In this document: positions 1 to 8,383 of the stretch, piece after piece
Layout: every line of letters starts with the position of its first letter
Position numbering within the stretch: the stretch's first letter is position 1
Source of the DNA: Algoriphagus sp.
Lineage (GTDB): Bacteria > Bacteroidota > Bacteroidia > Cytophagales > Cyclobacteriaceae
Reading direction: 5' to 3'
Assembly (NCBI GenBank): GCA_029945945.1
Contig: JAQSDM010000005.1
Location: 806,001-870,000 of the forward strand
Length of the DNA: 64,000 bases
Made by a program: the position numbers and the translations under genes
The notes under the pieces: generated by a model
Database searches by the model: none
What the model was told of the DNA's origin: nothing
What the model saw: only the letters and a program-made list of their open reading frames with translations

Positions 1-1
1 T

Positions 2-823
2 TGGCGAAAAAGCTGCATTCTCGACGCCGGAAATTGGCATGACGATACGCTGACTGAAGATCTCGACCTGAGTTATCGTGCTCAAAGAAAAGGCTGGGAG
101 TTTGTCTATCGACCGGAAATCGAATCTCCTGCCGAACTTCCTCCGATCATGTCTGCCGTAAAGTCTCAGCAATTCCGATGGACAAAGGGAGGCGCAGAGT
201 GCGCGGCAAAGCATGCAAAGGGGGTTTTAGGAGAGGATTTGCCGTTTTCTACCAAGTTTCACGCGATGGCACACTTGTTTAATAGCACCATTTTCATTGC
301 TGTATTGCTGGTGAGTTTTAGCAGCATCGGAGTTTGGTGGGCGGGCATGAAAGGACTGATTCCCTCCGAATTATTCCGAATCTCAGGCTTCTTTTTGTTC
401 GGGTTTGCGATCATCGCAGCGGTCTACATGATCTCCTATTTCTACAATAAAAGAGGATTTTGGAGAAGTCTGTTTCAGGCTTTGTACATGCTTCCCTTGT
501 TTCTTTCCATTTCCATGGGATTGGCTTTGCACAATGCACAGGCGGTATTTGAAGGATTTTTCGGAAAAAAATCACCGTTTATCCGCACTCCGAAATTCAA
601 TCTCGAAAGTGGTAAGACTGCACTAAGTACGAACCTATATAGAAACTTCAGAATCCCTGTAACCACTTGGTTCGAGGGGATTTTGGCGTTGGTTTTTGCA
701 GGGATGGTATATCTCAGTTTCAGGGAAAATAATTTTATCCTCTTGCCATTTCATACCATGCTGGCCATCGGTTATGCGACGGTTTTCATCAGCTCATTCA
801 AATCTTACGGCTCGGGCCGATAG
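2..823 (+). CDS. Glycosyltransferase family 2, membrane-bound, processive type (5' end outside window)
   Basis: The reading frame is open from the window edge, so the N-terminal half (nucleotide-binding part) is missing. The visible part starts inside the GT-A fold. It carries the TEDLD motif at visible residues 18-22, which holds the catalytic-base Asp, and a QxxRW motif (QQFRW, residues 56-60). That pair is typical of cellulose/hyaluronan synthase-like GT2 enzymes that make a glycan and pass it through the membrane. At least four hydrophobic segments follow (about residues 94-115, 125-145, 160-180, 225-265), as expected for this class. The next glycosyltransferase begins 8 bp after the stop, so the two are probably co-transcribed. 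The acceptor and the sugar cannot be told from sequence. In many Bacteroidota similar proteins build exopolysaccharide or glycolipids. Confidence 0.88.
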   Translation, partial: WRKSCILDAGNWHDDTLTEDLDLSYRAQRKGWEFVYRPEIESPAELPPIMSAVKSQQFRWTKGGAECAAKHAKGVLGEDLPFSTKFHAMAHLFNSTIFIAVLLVSFSSIGVWWAGMKGLIPSELFRISGFFLFGFAIIAAVYMISYFYNKRGFWRSLFQALYMLPLFLSISMGLALHNAQAVFEGFFGKKSPFIRTPKFNLESGKTALSTNLYRNFRIPVTTWFEGILALVFAGMVYLSFRENNFILLPFHTMLAIGYATVFISSFKSYGSGR

Positions 824-830
824 AATTTCC

Positions 831-1523
831 ATGCATAATCCCCCGATTATCGACGTCATTATTCCTGCCTACAATGAGGAAAAGTCTATTCCGAAAGTTC
901 TGGCAGCGATTCCAGCTATTGTTCGTCACATTGTAGTAGCTAACAATAATTCAACCGACCAAACCGGAGAAGTCGCAATGGCAGCAGGTGCGGAAGTGGT
1001 TTTCGAAGCCCAAAAAGGATATGGGAAAGCTTGTCTGACAGCGATGGATTGGATCAAAAATCAGGAAGTTCAGCCGGATATCGTGGTGTTTTTAGATGGT
1101 GATTACAGTGATTTTCCAGAGGAAATGATCCTTTTAATTGAGCCAATTCTGAATCGAAAGGCAGATATGGTGATTGGTTCCAGGGCATTGGGAATAAGAG
1201 AATCCGGTTCGATGACTTTTCCGCAGGTATTTGGCAACTGGCTGGCAACGAAGATGATGCGCTATATGCAAGGCGCAAAGTTTTCTGATTTGGGCCCTTT
1301 TAGGGCGATCGGATGGAAAAAGTTATTAGAACTTAACATGATAGACCAAAACTTTGGCTGGACGATCGAGATGCAGATTAAGGCTCACCAAAAAGGCCTT
1401 CTTTACACCGAGGTTCCCGTTAATTACCGCAAGCGAATTGGTGTTTCTAAAGTGAGCGGAACCGTAAAAGGTGTCATCGGAGCGGGATACAAGATTATTT
1501 TTACGATTTTTAAATATTGGTAA
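831..1523 (+). CDS. Glycosyltransferase family 2, DPM1-like (polyprenyl-phosphate sugar transferase type)
   Basis: A 230-residue protein made almost entirely of one GT-A domain: IPAYNEE near residue 11, a DGD motif at residues 89-91 for metal and nucleotide-sugar binding, and a GSRALG segment typical of DPM1/UDP-glucose polyprenyl-phosphate transferases. There is no clear C-terminal membrane domain, only a weakly hydrophobic tail. The ATG at 831 is chosen because it lies 8 bp after the upstream gene and the conserved domain begins directly there; an in-frame start at 696 would add 45 residues that overlap the upstream gene and look unlike any domain. It likely makes a lipid-linked sugar. The GT-C enzyme encoded at 2559 would be a natural user of such a donor (inference). 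Confidence 0.88.
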   Translation: MHNPPIIDVIIPAYNEEKSIPKVLAAIPAIVRHIVVANNNSTDQTGEVAMAAGAEVVFEAQKGYGKACLTAMDWIKNQEVQPDIVVFLDGDYSDFPEEMILLIEPILNRKADMVIGSRALGIRESGSMTFPQVFGNWLATKMMRYMQGAKFSDLGPFRAIGWKKLLELNMIDQNFGWTIEMQIKAHQKGLLYTEVPVNYRKRIGVSKVSGTVKGVIGAGYKIIFTIFKYW

Positions 1524-1592
1524 ATAATTACTCATTGACAGTTTTTAGTTTACAGGTGTAAAAACAAAATTTGACTTGATTCATTAATGATA

Positions 1593-1686
1593 TGAAATCG
1601 AGCATGACGATAATGTCACACACTGGGATGATTATTAGAAATGCGAGATTCCATCTGACCATTCAAAAACAAATTATAAACAGATG
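1593..1686 (+). repeat. Leader repeat, copy A, ending at a start codon
   Basis: First of three ~94-bp copies (others at 25382-25474 and, on the minus strand, 34110-34203). It begins TGAAATCGAGCATGAC, contains ATGCGAGATTCCATCTGACC, and ends AAATTATAAACAGATG, where the last ATG is the start codon of the following gene. The block AATCGAGCAT near the left end is an imperfect inverted match to ATGCGAGATT in the middle, so the transcript could fold. All three copies have the same orientation relative to the gene they precede. The rest of the 1524-1683 gap shows no other feature. Confidence 0.85.
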
Positions 1687-2562
1687 AAAGCCAGCACACT
1701 TATCCTTCTAGTTTCGATTCTCTTTTTCTCTTGCGATTCCTCGGGTCGAGAAGGAGTTGATGAGGAGCAGTTTTCAAAGTATTGGTATCAGGGCAAAGCA
1801 GAAATAAACGTCTTCGAGTTGGTACAAAGCCGATATGGAGAAGACCGACAGGGCAAAGCTGTCATGATCTTCGTAACTGAGGATTTTTCGAAGAAAAAGC
1901 AAGTCAAACTGGACAATCCGGAAGAAGCCGGAGCAGATGCCAGAAAAGTTTTAAAGCTGAACATGACCCGGGAATTTGTGACCGGAGTCTATCCATACCA
2001 CACCATGCTTTCTGTTTTCTCACCGGTCTATGAAGAATTGAGTGCACCCAAAATTACCAGTTCGGTGACAGAATGGTGCGGTCAATCCTTTTCCCAACTG
2101 AACTGGAAGAATAATTCTTACAAGGCCACCCTTTTTTCCTACTTCGAACAAGAAGGTGATCAGGAGCTTAGCATCACAGCAATGGCTGAGGATGAGCTTT
2201 TCAATCTGATTCGACTTAATCCGGACCTGGTGCCATTGGGTGATATTAAATTGATACCGGGATTGGTTTTTCACAGGTTCGCACATATCCCTTTGAAAGC
2301 TGAAGAAGCAACAATCTCCCGTCGGGAAACCGGCTCAAACCAATCAGAAATAGAAGTAGAGTATGCCGAAATTGGTCGCAAACTGATCATCCGTTTCAAT
2401 CAGTTTTTCCCTTACGAAATCCTGGCTTGGCAGGAAATTCAAACCAAATCCGATGGAAAGCAGGAAATCACATCGGCTACCCGAACCCAAATGCAGTTGC
2501 TTGATTATTGGAACAAGAATGAAAAAGTATTTGAACCGCTGAGAAAGGATCTGGGGCTTTGA
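1684..2562 (+). CDS. Lipoprotein of unknown function
   Basis: A 292-residue protein with a short hydrophobic leader ending in LFFSC, so Cys17 is the probable lipidation site. No known enzyme motif is seen. Proteins of this kind are common in Bacteroidota and are sometimes labelled as septum formation inhibitor in databases without support. The mature part is mixed alpha/beta with a run of conserved-looking polar segments (KYWYQGKAEI, RYGEDRQGKAV, VFVTEDFSK-like). The start codon is supplied by leader repeat A. The downstream GT-C gene starts inside its stop codon (TTGA overlap), so the two are translationally coupled. A role in the envelope alongside the glycosyltransferases is inferred from position only. 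Confidence 0.8.
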   Translation: MKASTLILLVSILFFSCDSSGREGVDEEQFSKYWYQGKAEINVFELVQSRYGEDRQGKAVMIFVTEDFSKKKQVKLDNPEEAGADARKVLKLNMTREFVTGVYPYHTMLSVFSPVYEELSAPKITSSVTEWCGQSFSQLNWKNNSYKATLFSYFEQEGDQELSITAMAEDELFNLIRLNPDLVPLGDIKLIPGLVFHRFAHIPLKAEEATISRRETGSNQSEIEVEYAEIGRKLIIRFNQFFPYEILAWQEIQTKSDGKQEITSATRTQMQLLDYWNKNEKVFEPLRKDLGL

Positions 2563-3896
2563 ATCCGACGTTAAAATTTGCAATTCTGGGCTTGTCGGTA
2601 TTTTTGATGCTGGCAGTTACCTACTTTTTAGGAAACCTGATTCCGAGGACTGACTTCCAATCCACAGTTGGGCTTTATGTGATTCTTTTTGGTTTGATGT
2701 TTTTGGTGTTTTCGCTTGCCGGTGAAAACACACCCTGGTTTTTCATTTTTATAGCCGGGATATTGCTTAGATTTTCGCTTTTTCTTGCGATTCCGCAGTG
2801 GTCAGAAGATTACACCAGATTCCTTTGGGATGGTGAATTGATGCGGATTCAGGAAAATCCCTATTCTGAGAAACCTACCGAATTTCTTGAAAATCATCCT
2901 CAGGAAGCTTCCGGGATTCTGAAGCAGCTTTTTCCATTGCTCAATTCCCCGGAGTACTATTCCGTTTATCCCCCATTGAATCAGGGGATTTTCTGGCTTT
3001 CAGCCAAAGCCGCCAACGGCACGATTGCCAATGGAATAATCAGTCTTCGCATGCTTCTGATTTTGGGTGAAATCGCAGTTTTTATGCTTTTCCTGAAGCT
3101 GTTAAAAGCTTTTCAAAAACCGCAAAAATTGCTTTGGCTGTACTGGTTGAACCCTTTGGTGATTCTTGAAATCACAGGAAATCTTCATTTCGAAGGCCTG
3201 GTCCTTTTGATGCTTTTGGCATCTGTTTTGGCCCTCGAAAAGAAACAGGAGACTGCCGCAGGCGGACTTTGGGGATTTGCGGTTGGCATTAAATTGCTTC
3301 CATTTATGCTGATTCCGGCATTTATCTCCTTCTCCAAAATCAGAGATAACAAACTATTCTGGATCGGAGCATTTCTAGCAATACTCGTAAGTTTTGGATG
3401 GCTGTGGATCGATTCCTCTCTGGTTAATTTTTCACAAAGCCTCAGACTTTACCAAGGGAAGTTTGAGTTCAATGCCTCTATTTATTACCTGCTCAGAGAA
3501 GTGGGTTTTTGGATAGAGGGCTATAATACGATCGGAATCCTGACGAAAATTTTAAGCGGGGTCACCCTCGTCGGGATTGTTTTTTTCTCCTGGAGAAAGA
3601 AACCTCAGACGCTTACAGAGTTGATAGATCTGCTGGTTTTGATTTATCTGACTTACCTGATTCTTCAGCCAGTTGTCCATCCTTGGTACCTTATTCCGGC
3701 ATTTGGGTTGAGTTTGCTGACGCAAAGAAATGCCTTTTTGGTTTGGACGTTTGCCGTTATTTTTTCGTATCAGGCTTATGGAAATGAGGGTTTCGTTGAA
3801 AATCCGTACTTCCTGCTGGCTGAATATGTTTTGGTCTTTGCTGCGATTTACCTGGATTATTTTCTCCCCAAAAGAAAACCTAACTTGAGTCAATGA
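2559..3896 (+). CDS. Multi-pass membrane glycosyltransferase, GT-C type (mannosyltransferase-like)
   Basis: A 445-residue protein with about 11-12 hydrophobic segments. The first large loop contains WSEDYTRFLWDGE, an acidic motif of the kind used as the catalytic Asp/Glu site in GT-C enzymes that take sugar from polyprenyl-phosphate donors. Later HPWYLIP is another motif common in GT87/ArnT-like proteins. The start is a TTG overlapping the upstream TGA; no ATG is available before the first membrane segment. The stop overlaps the next ATG by 4 bp (ATGA). It probably transfers a hexose outside the inner membrane using the donor made by the DPM1-like enzyme at 831. The sugar identity (mannose) is a family-level guess. 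Confidence 0.68.
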   Translation: MNPTLKFAILGLSVFLMLAVTYFLGNLIPRTDFQSTVGLYVILFGLMFLVFSLAGENTPWFFIFIAGILLRFSLFLAIPQWSEDYTRFLWDGELMRIQENPYSEKPTEFLENHPQEASGILKQLFPLLNSPEYYSVYPPLNQGIFWLSAKAANGTIANGIISLRMLLILGEIAVFMLFLKLLKAFQKPQKLLWLYWLNPLVILEITGNLHFEGLVLLMLLASVLALEKKQETAAGGLWGFAVGIKLLPFMLIPAFISFSKIRDNKLFWIGAFLAILVSFGWLWIDSSLVNFSQSLRLYQGKFEFNASIYYLLREVGFWIEGYNTIGILTKILSGVTLVGIVFFSWRKKPQTLTELIDLLVLIYLTYLILQPVVHPWYLIPAFGLSLLTQRNAFLVWTFAVIFSYQAYGNEGFVENPYFLLAEYVLVFAAIYLDYFLPKRKPNLSQ

Positions 3897-4624
3897 AGTA
3901 TTTAGCCCGGGTTTCAGTTTTAATAGTACTCTTGATTTTTGGATTTGGCTGTACCAAAACTCCCGAAAAGCAAGCTCATGAAATTCTCGAAAAATCCATG
4001 AAAGCTCATGGAGGTTCAGAAAAATGGGATAAAGTCAGTAGCTTAAAATTCCGAAAATGGACTCGTTTGCTTACAGATAGCGGGACTGTTGAAAGTGAAC
4101 TGGATCAGATTTTGGAATTCCGAATGAAACCCTATTTCGAAGGGAAAATTACCTGGACAAAAGATTCTGTCGAGCATGTTTCCACTTGGGATGGCTCGAG
4201 GTTGCGGTATACGATGGGAGGAAATGAAATCCAGAATCCGGGTTTTCTACAATCTAAAAAGTCTGATTTTGACGCTGCTTTTTATGCTGTTGCCCAGCCT
4301 TGGAAACTTTTAGACGAAGGAACAAGGTTGAGTTATGAAGGACAAAAAAATTTGGAAAATGGTCAATTGGCTGAAGTTGTCAGAGTTGACTATGGTCCGG
4401 AATCAGATGTTTGGTGGTATTACTTTGATCCTGTTACCTTTCAATTAATCGGAAATGAAGTCCAACTCAAGGATCACCGAAGTCTGATTTATACCATCAC
4501 GTACGAGCATGCTGGTGACCTTATTTTGCATGGAAAACGCGTGAGTTACCGTGTAAATGAAAAGGGTGAAAAACTCTATACCCGTGCAGAATATCTTTAT
4601 TCGGATTATGTAATCACTTATTGA
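3893..4624 (+). CDS. DUF6503-like lipoprotein
   Basis: A 243-residue lipoprotein with leader ending GFGC (Cys20). Directly after the Cys comes a helix with the pattern EILEKSMKAHGG, the hallmark of the DUF6503 family found in Bacteroidota. The remainder is beta-rich and resembles the LolA/LolB-like half-barrel fold often predicted for these proteins. It shares its start with the stop of the GT-C gene (ATGA) and is followed at 4689 by a second member of the same family, so the two may be an old tandem duplication. Function unknown; an envelope lipid- or glycan-handling role is plausible. Confidence 0.75.
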   Translation: MKYLARVSVLIVLLIFGFGCTKTPEKQAHEILEKSMKAHGGSEKWDKVSSLKFRKWTRLLTDSGTVESELDQILEFRMKPYFEGKITWTKDSVEHVSTWDGSRLRYTMGGNEIQNPGFLQSKKSDFDAAFYAVAQPWKLLDEGTRLSYEGQKNLENGQLAEVVRVDYGPESDVWWYYFDPVTFQLIGNEVQLKDHRSLIYTITYEHAGDLILHGKRVSYRVNEKGEKLYTRAEYLYSDYVITY

Positions 4625-4688
4625 TCGATCGGTTTTTTTTTAAATCCTGACGGTCTTTTAAAATAAATTCAAGTTGAAAATTCAAAAA

Positions 4689-5438
4689 ATGACAAAGCCT
4701 TTATACCTGATCGCACTATTGATTCTGGGCCTTTTTGCCGCTTGTGACTCCCGAACGGAAGCAGAGAAAATCGTTGATAAATCAATCGAGGCCCATGGTG
4801 GTAAAACCTATGAAACTGCTAAAATAGACTTTGATTTCAGAAACATCCATTATTCCATTTTCAAGAATCAAAATGCTTTTGAATACATCAGAGAATTTTC
4901 AGATTCCACAGGAACAGTAAAAGATGTTCTCAACAATTCCGGCTTTGTGCGAACTGCGAACGGAGCTAAAATTGACACTTTATCAGAAGAGCGAATCGGG
5001 GCATTCTCGAGATCTGTTAACTCCGTCGCCTATTTTGCTTTTCTTCCATATGGATTAAATGATGCAGCAGCCATCAAAACTTACCTTGGTGAGACAGATT
5101 TGAAGGGCGAAAAATACCATTTAATCAAAGTGACATTTGCGAAAGATGGGGGAGGAGACGACTTTGACGATAAGTTTTTGTACTGGATAGGTACAGAGGA
5201 TTTTTTCATTGATTACATGGCATACAGCTACCATACAGATGGAGGAGGAGTGCGAATGAGAGAAGTGAGCGGAGTGCAGGAAGTGGGAGGGATTCGCTTT
5301 CAAAATTACCTGAATCTCAAGCCTGAGGATAAAGATACGCCGGTGGAAGAAATGCAAGCCCTGTATGTTGACGGCAAACTAGAGCTATTATCAGAGATAA
5401 ATCTCGAGAATATCAAAGTGGAAGTTATTTCTAAGTAA
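4689..5438 (+). CDS. DUF6503-family lipoprotein, second copy
   Basis: A 249-residue lipoprotein with leader ending LFAAC (Cys19), then EKIVDKSIEAHGG, again the DUF6503 signature, followed by a beta-rich body. The ATG at 4689 gives a normal leader; a TTG at 4674 in the same frame would add five residues and cannot be excluded. Identity with the neighbouring copy is low outside the HGG helix. A short T-rich stretch at 4632-4641 lies between the two genes but has no convincing stem. Function unknown. It lies in the same direction as the GH113 gene, 38 bp upstream of it. Confidence 0.78.
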   Translation: MTKPLYLIALLILGLFAACDSRTEAEKIVDKSIEAHGGKTYETAKIDFDFRNIHYSIFKNQNAFEYIREFSDSTGTVKDVLNNSGFVRTANGAKIDTLSEERIGAFSRSVNSVAYFAFLPYGLNDAAAIKTYLGETDLKGEKYHLIKVTFAKDGGGDDFDDKFLYWIGTEDFFIDYMAYSYHTDGGGVRMREVSGVQEVGGIRFQNYLNLKPEDKDTPVEEMQALYVDGKLELLSEINLENIKVEVISK

Positions 5439-5476
5439 TTTATATTCAATAAGTACACCTCGAGAATGACATCCAC

Positions 5477-6514
5477 TTGAAGCCACACTTCACTAAATAT
5501 CTTTTCAGCTCTGTAGGCATGATTTTATTCTTGTTTATGGCATGGTGGTTTCTTCCTGAAGAACAGCTTTTAATCGCTTCGGAAAAATGGAAAGGTGTCT
5601 GTTGGGTAGGAAGCCGGGCACCGCTTGAGGGTGGTGAATTGCGTGCTTTGAAAGCAACCGGAGCGGATGCCATTTCTCAGACTCCGTTTGGCTGGCAAAA
5701 TGAGATAAATAATCCTGAAATCCGCTGGGATCTCACCAATGAGAAAAAGTGGTGGGGAGAATCGGCTTACGGGATGCAGGCCACTCTCGATTCAGCTCAA
5801 CATCTGGGAATTACCAATATGCTAAAACCACACCTTTGGGTAAAAGGAAGTTGGCCGGGTGAGATTGAGATGCAGAACGAAGCTGATTGGAAACTTTGGT
5901 TTGAAAATTATACGGCCTTTATCATTGATCACGCGAAGTTTGCGGAAAAGCTAAAATTCCCTTTGCTGTGTATCGGTACTGAACTTGAGAAAACCTCCCA
6001 ACGCGATGACGACTGGAGGAAAGTCATTGCTGAGATTCGTAAAGTCTATTCCGGTAAATTGGTTTATGCGGCCAATTTCACGGAATTTGAAAAAGTCACT
6101 TTTTGGGATGAACTCGATTACATTGGGATTCAGGCCTATTTCCCGCTTGCCAAAAATCACAACCCTGAATTAGAGGAATTGAAATCTTCCTGGGAATCTC
6201 ATTTGCCTAAAATCGACAAGGCAGTTAGAAAGTACAAAAAGCCTGTGATTTTCACGGAAATAGGATATTGCAACACGGTTGATGCTGCGGTTGAACCTTG
6301 GGTTTGGCCAAATGAAAGAAAGGAAATACTGTTTTCAGAAGAAGTTCAGGCACTCTGTTATAAAGCATTTTTTCAAACTGCCTGGACCAAGTCCTGGATG
6401 GCAGGCGTATTTTTTTGGAAGTGGTATCCCACTCGACATGATCGGGAGCCAGACTTCACTCCTCAGGGTAAAGAGGCAGAAAAAGTAATGGCCCACTATT
6501 TTTCTGCTGACTGA
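5477..6514 (+). CDS. Glycoside hydrolase, GH113-like (beta-mannanase type), membrane-anchored
   Basis: A 345-residue protein with an N-terminal hydrophobic anchor (about residues 8-26) and a single TIM-barrel. Two candidate catalytic glutamates are visible: E169 in IGTELE (acid/base) and E261 in FTEIGY (nucleophile). Their spacing and context fit GH113, a clan GH-A family with endo-beta-1,4-mannanase activity. The start is a TTG at 5477; the only ATG nearby (5466) runs into a stop, and a later ATG at 5519 would cut the anchor short. Its position beside the glycosyltransferase cluster could mean it trims or degrades a mannan-like polymer made there rather than food polysaccharide (inference). 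Confidence 0.8.
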   Translation: MKPHFTKYLFSSVGMILFLFMAWWFLPEEQLLIASEKWKGVCWVGSRAPLEGGELRALKATGADAISQTPFGWQNEINNPEIRWDLTNEKKWWGESAYGMQATLDSAQHLGITNMLKPHLWVKGSWPGEIEMQNEADWKLWFENYTAFIIDHAKFAEKLKFPLLCIGTELEKTSQRDDDWRKVIAEIRKVYSGKLVYAANFTEFEKVTFWDELDYIGIQAYFPLAKNHNPELEELKSSWESHLPKIDKAVRKYKKPVIFTEIGYCNTVDAAVEPWVWPNERKEILFSEEVQALCYKAFFQTAWTKSWMAGVFFWKWYPTRHDREPDFTPQGKEAEKVMAHYFSAD

Positions 6515-6567
6515 AAATCAGCGTCCTATGTGACTTTTGTCATTTTATCTGATTGATAGGGGATCTA

Positions 6568-6602
6568 GATTTACTTCAGTAGTAAATCAATAGTCTTTTT
6601 TC
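6568..6602 (+). terminator. Possible intrinsic terminator after the GH113 gene
   Basis: An 8-bp perfect stem (GATTTACT at 6568-6575 with AGTAAATC at 6581-6588, 5-nt loop) followed seven bases later by a run of T. The stem is AT-rich and the T run is not adjacent, so this is a weak candidate. It may instead be an operator upstream of the DUF2892 gene. Confidence 0.4.
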
Positions 6603-6619
6603 CAACCAAAAGAAATATC

Positions 6620-6832
6620 ATGAAAAAGAACATGGGTAGTGCAGACAGAGTCATTCGATTGTTATTAGCTGCAGTTTTAATAGGGTTATATTTTTCAGGA
6701 ACCATCATCGGTACGATTGGAATTGTAGGTTTGGTTGTAGCTGCAGTTTTTGCATTGACCAGTTTCGTGAGTTTCTGCCCATTGTACACCATTTTAGGTT
6801 TTTCTACCTGTCCAAGGACAGCTTCGAAATAG
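6620..6832 (+). CDS. DUF2892 small inner-membrane protein
   Basis: A 70-residue protein with two membrane segments and the DUF2892 (YgaP-type) pattern: an N-terminal MGSADRVIR stretch, then hydrophobic hairpin, then CPLYTILGFSTC. The two Cys near the C-terminus are family features. Similar free-standing domains occur widely, often with rhodanese or sulfide-oxidation genes, but no such neighbour is present here. It stands alone between terminators and so is probably a single-gene unit. Role unknown. Confidence 0.85.
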   Translation: MKKNMGSADRVIRLLLAAVLIGLYFSGTIIGTIGIVGLVVAAVFALTSFVSFCPLYTILGFSTCPRTASK

Positions 6833-6856
6833 ATAATGCGTAATAGTTTTGGGAAA

Positions 6857-6887
6857 GGCCGGAGGCAATAGCTTCCGGTTTTTTTTG
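6857..6887 (+). terminator. Intrinsic terminator
   Basis: Stem CCGGAGGC / GCTTCCGG (one G-T pair) with loop AATA, followed by eight T. It ends the DUF2892 transcript. Confidence 0.85.
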
Positions 6888-6965
6888 TGTTTTTTAAAGC
6901 CGGGGAATAGTGAACTTCCTTGATTTTTTTATTAATTAGATTTTAGAAACCCAAAAAAAGCAATA

Positions 6966-8378
6966 ATGAAAAATAATCCCCGTAGAGAGTTTTTGAAGTC
7001 CACCGGTCTAGTCGGTTTAGGATTGTTTGGGGCCGGAAGCGCCCTGGCCGAAAACTTTGATCAGTTGCCTTTGGCAGCTAAACATGGTGCCGGAAGAATT
7101 CAATCATTCAACATGTGCGGATTTAGAGCACCAAAACTGGAAACCGTCAGAATTGGTATTGTAGGATTGGGTCAGAGGGGTCCCGGAGCAGTAGAAAGAC
7201 TCAGCAAAATTGAGGGAGTTGAGATAGTTGCCCTCTGCGATTTACTTCCGGATCGAGTAGAAAAAGCTAAAAAAAGTCTGGAAGGAACAACTCATAAGCC
7301 GGAAGGATATTCAGGAAATGTGTATTCCTGGAAAAAGATGTGCGAAAGACAGGATCTAGATCTCATCTACATCGCTACCCCATGGGAATGGCATGTACCA
7401 ATGGCTGTTTACGCAATGGAATCAGGGAAGCATACCGCTGTGGAAGTTCCTGCTGCCCGAACTTTGGATGAGTGCTGGCAATTGGTAGAAACTTCAGAGC
7501 GTACTAAAAAGCATTGCATGCAATTGGAGAATTGCTGCTATGATTTCTTCGAATTAATGACCTTGAAAATGGCAAGGGAAGGATTTTTTGGAGAAGTTCT
7601 CCATGTAGAAGGTGCTTACATTCACGATTTGCTTTCTAATAATTTTGATAAGGAAAGTGGATATCAGGACATGTGGAGATTGAAAGAAAACTTCAGAAAC
7701 GGAAATTTGTATCCAACTCACGGTTTGGGACCGATCTGTCAGATCTTAAATATTAACCGCGGAGACCAGATGGATTACCTCACTTCGGTTTCTTCCAATG
7801 ACTTTATGATGAAAGCAAAGGCAGAAGAGTTGGCTGCAAAAGATATATTTTTCTCTTCTTATGCGAGCAAAAGCTACAGAGGCAACATGAATACAACGGT
7901 CGTAAAAACTAAGCACGGGAAGACGATCATGATTCAGCATGATGTGACTTCTCCGAGACCTTACTCAAGACTTCATGTTGTAAGCGGGACGGAAGGCTTT
8001 GCCCAAAAATATCCTGAGCAAAAAGTTTCCAAAGGTCACAGCTTTATGAAGCAAGAAGAAATGAAAGACCTTCAGACAAAATATACACCTGAGATAGTCC
8101 AGAAAGTCGGCGAACTTGCCAAGCAAATTGGTGGCCACGGAGGGATGGACTTCATGATGGACTGGAGGTTGATCGATTGCCTCAGAAATGGGCTGCCACT
8201 CGATCAGGATGTGTATGACGCAGCACTTTGGAGCTGTATCACTCCTCTTAGCGAATGGTCAGTGGCTAACCGATCAAATTCAATTGATGTTCCGGATTTT
8301 ACCGGAGGAAATTGGAAGACCAATACTCCTGTTCCTATCACCCTTGAGGGTGGGGGAACTACCAAGGTAATAGTATAG
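6966..8378 (+). CDS. Gfo/Idh/MocA-family protein, GH109-like, Tat-exported
   Basis: A 470-residue protein with a twin-arginine leader (RREFLKST, Arg6-Arg7, then a glycine-rich hydrophobic stretch). A Rossmann fold follows with the dinucleotide motif GIVGLGQRG at about residues 64-72 and EVP near residue 159. NLYPTHGLGP (His251) matches the signature of GH109 enzymes, which use bound NAD+ in an oxidation-elimination route to cleave alpha-N-acetylgalactosaminides. Tat export fits, since the cofactor must be inserted before export. Many bacterial members have other substrates, so the GalNAc activity is not certain. The gene stands alone on this strand and converges with the cyclase gene, with only 5 bp between the two stops. 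Confidence 0.82.
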   Translation: MKNNPRREFLKSTGLVGLGLFGAGSALAENFDQLPLAAKHGAGRIQSFNMCGFRAPKLETVRIGIVGLGQRGPGAVERLSKIEGVEIVALCDLLPDRVEKAKKSLEGTTHKPEGYSGNVYSWKKMCERQDLDLIYIATPWEWHVPMAVYAMESGKHTAVEVPAARTLDECWQLVETSERTKKHCMQLENCCYDFFELMTLKMAREGFFGEVLHVEGAYIHDLLSNNFDKESGYQDMWRLKENFRNGNLYPTHGLGPICQILNINRGDQMDYLTSVSSNDFMMKAKAEELAAKDIFFSSYASKSYRGNMNTTVVKTKHGKTIMIQHDVTSPRPYSRLHVVSGTEGFAQKYPEQKVSKGHSFMKQEEMKDLQTKYTPEIVQKVGELAKQIGGHGGMDFMMDWRLIDCLRNGLPLDQDVYDAALWSCITPLSEWSVANRSNSIDVPDFTGGNWKTNTPVPITLEGGGTTKVIV

Positions 8379-8383
8379 ACAGA

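Noticed and set aside
696-830. 45-residue N-terminal extension of the DPM1-like enzyme
   Set aside because: It overlaps the upstream glycosyltransferase in another frame and has no domain content.
4621-4645. GATCGATC followed by a T-run as a terminator
   Set aside because: The palindrome is only eight bases with no loop, so a stable stem is not possible.
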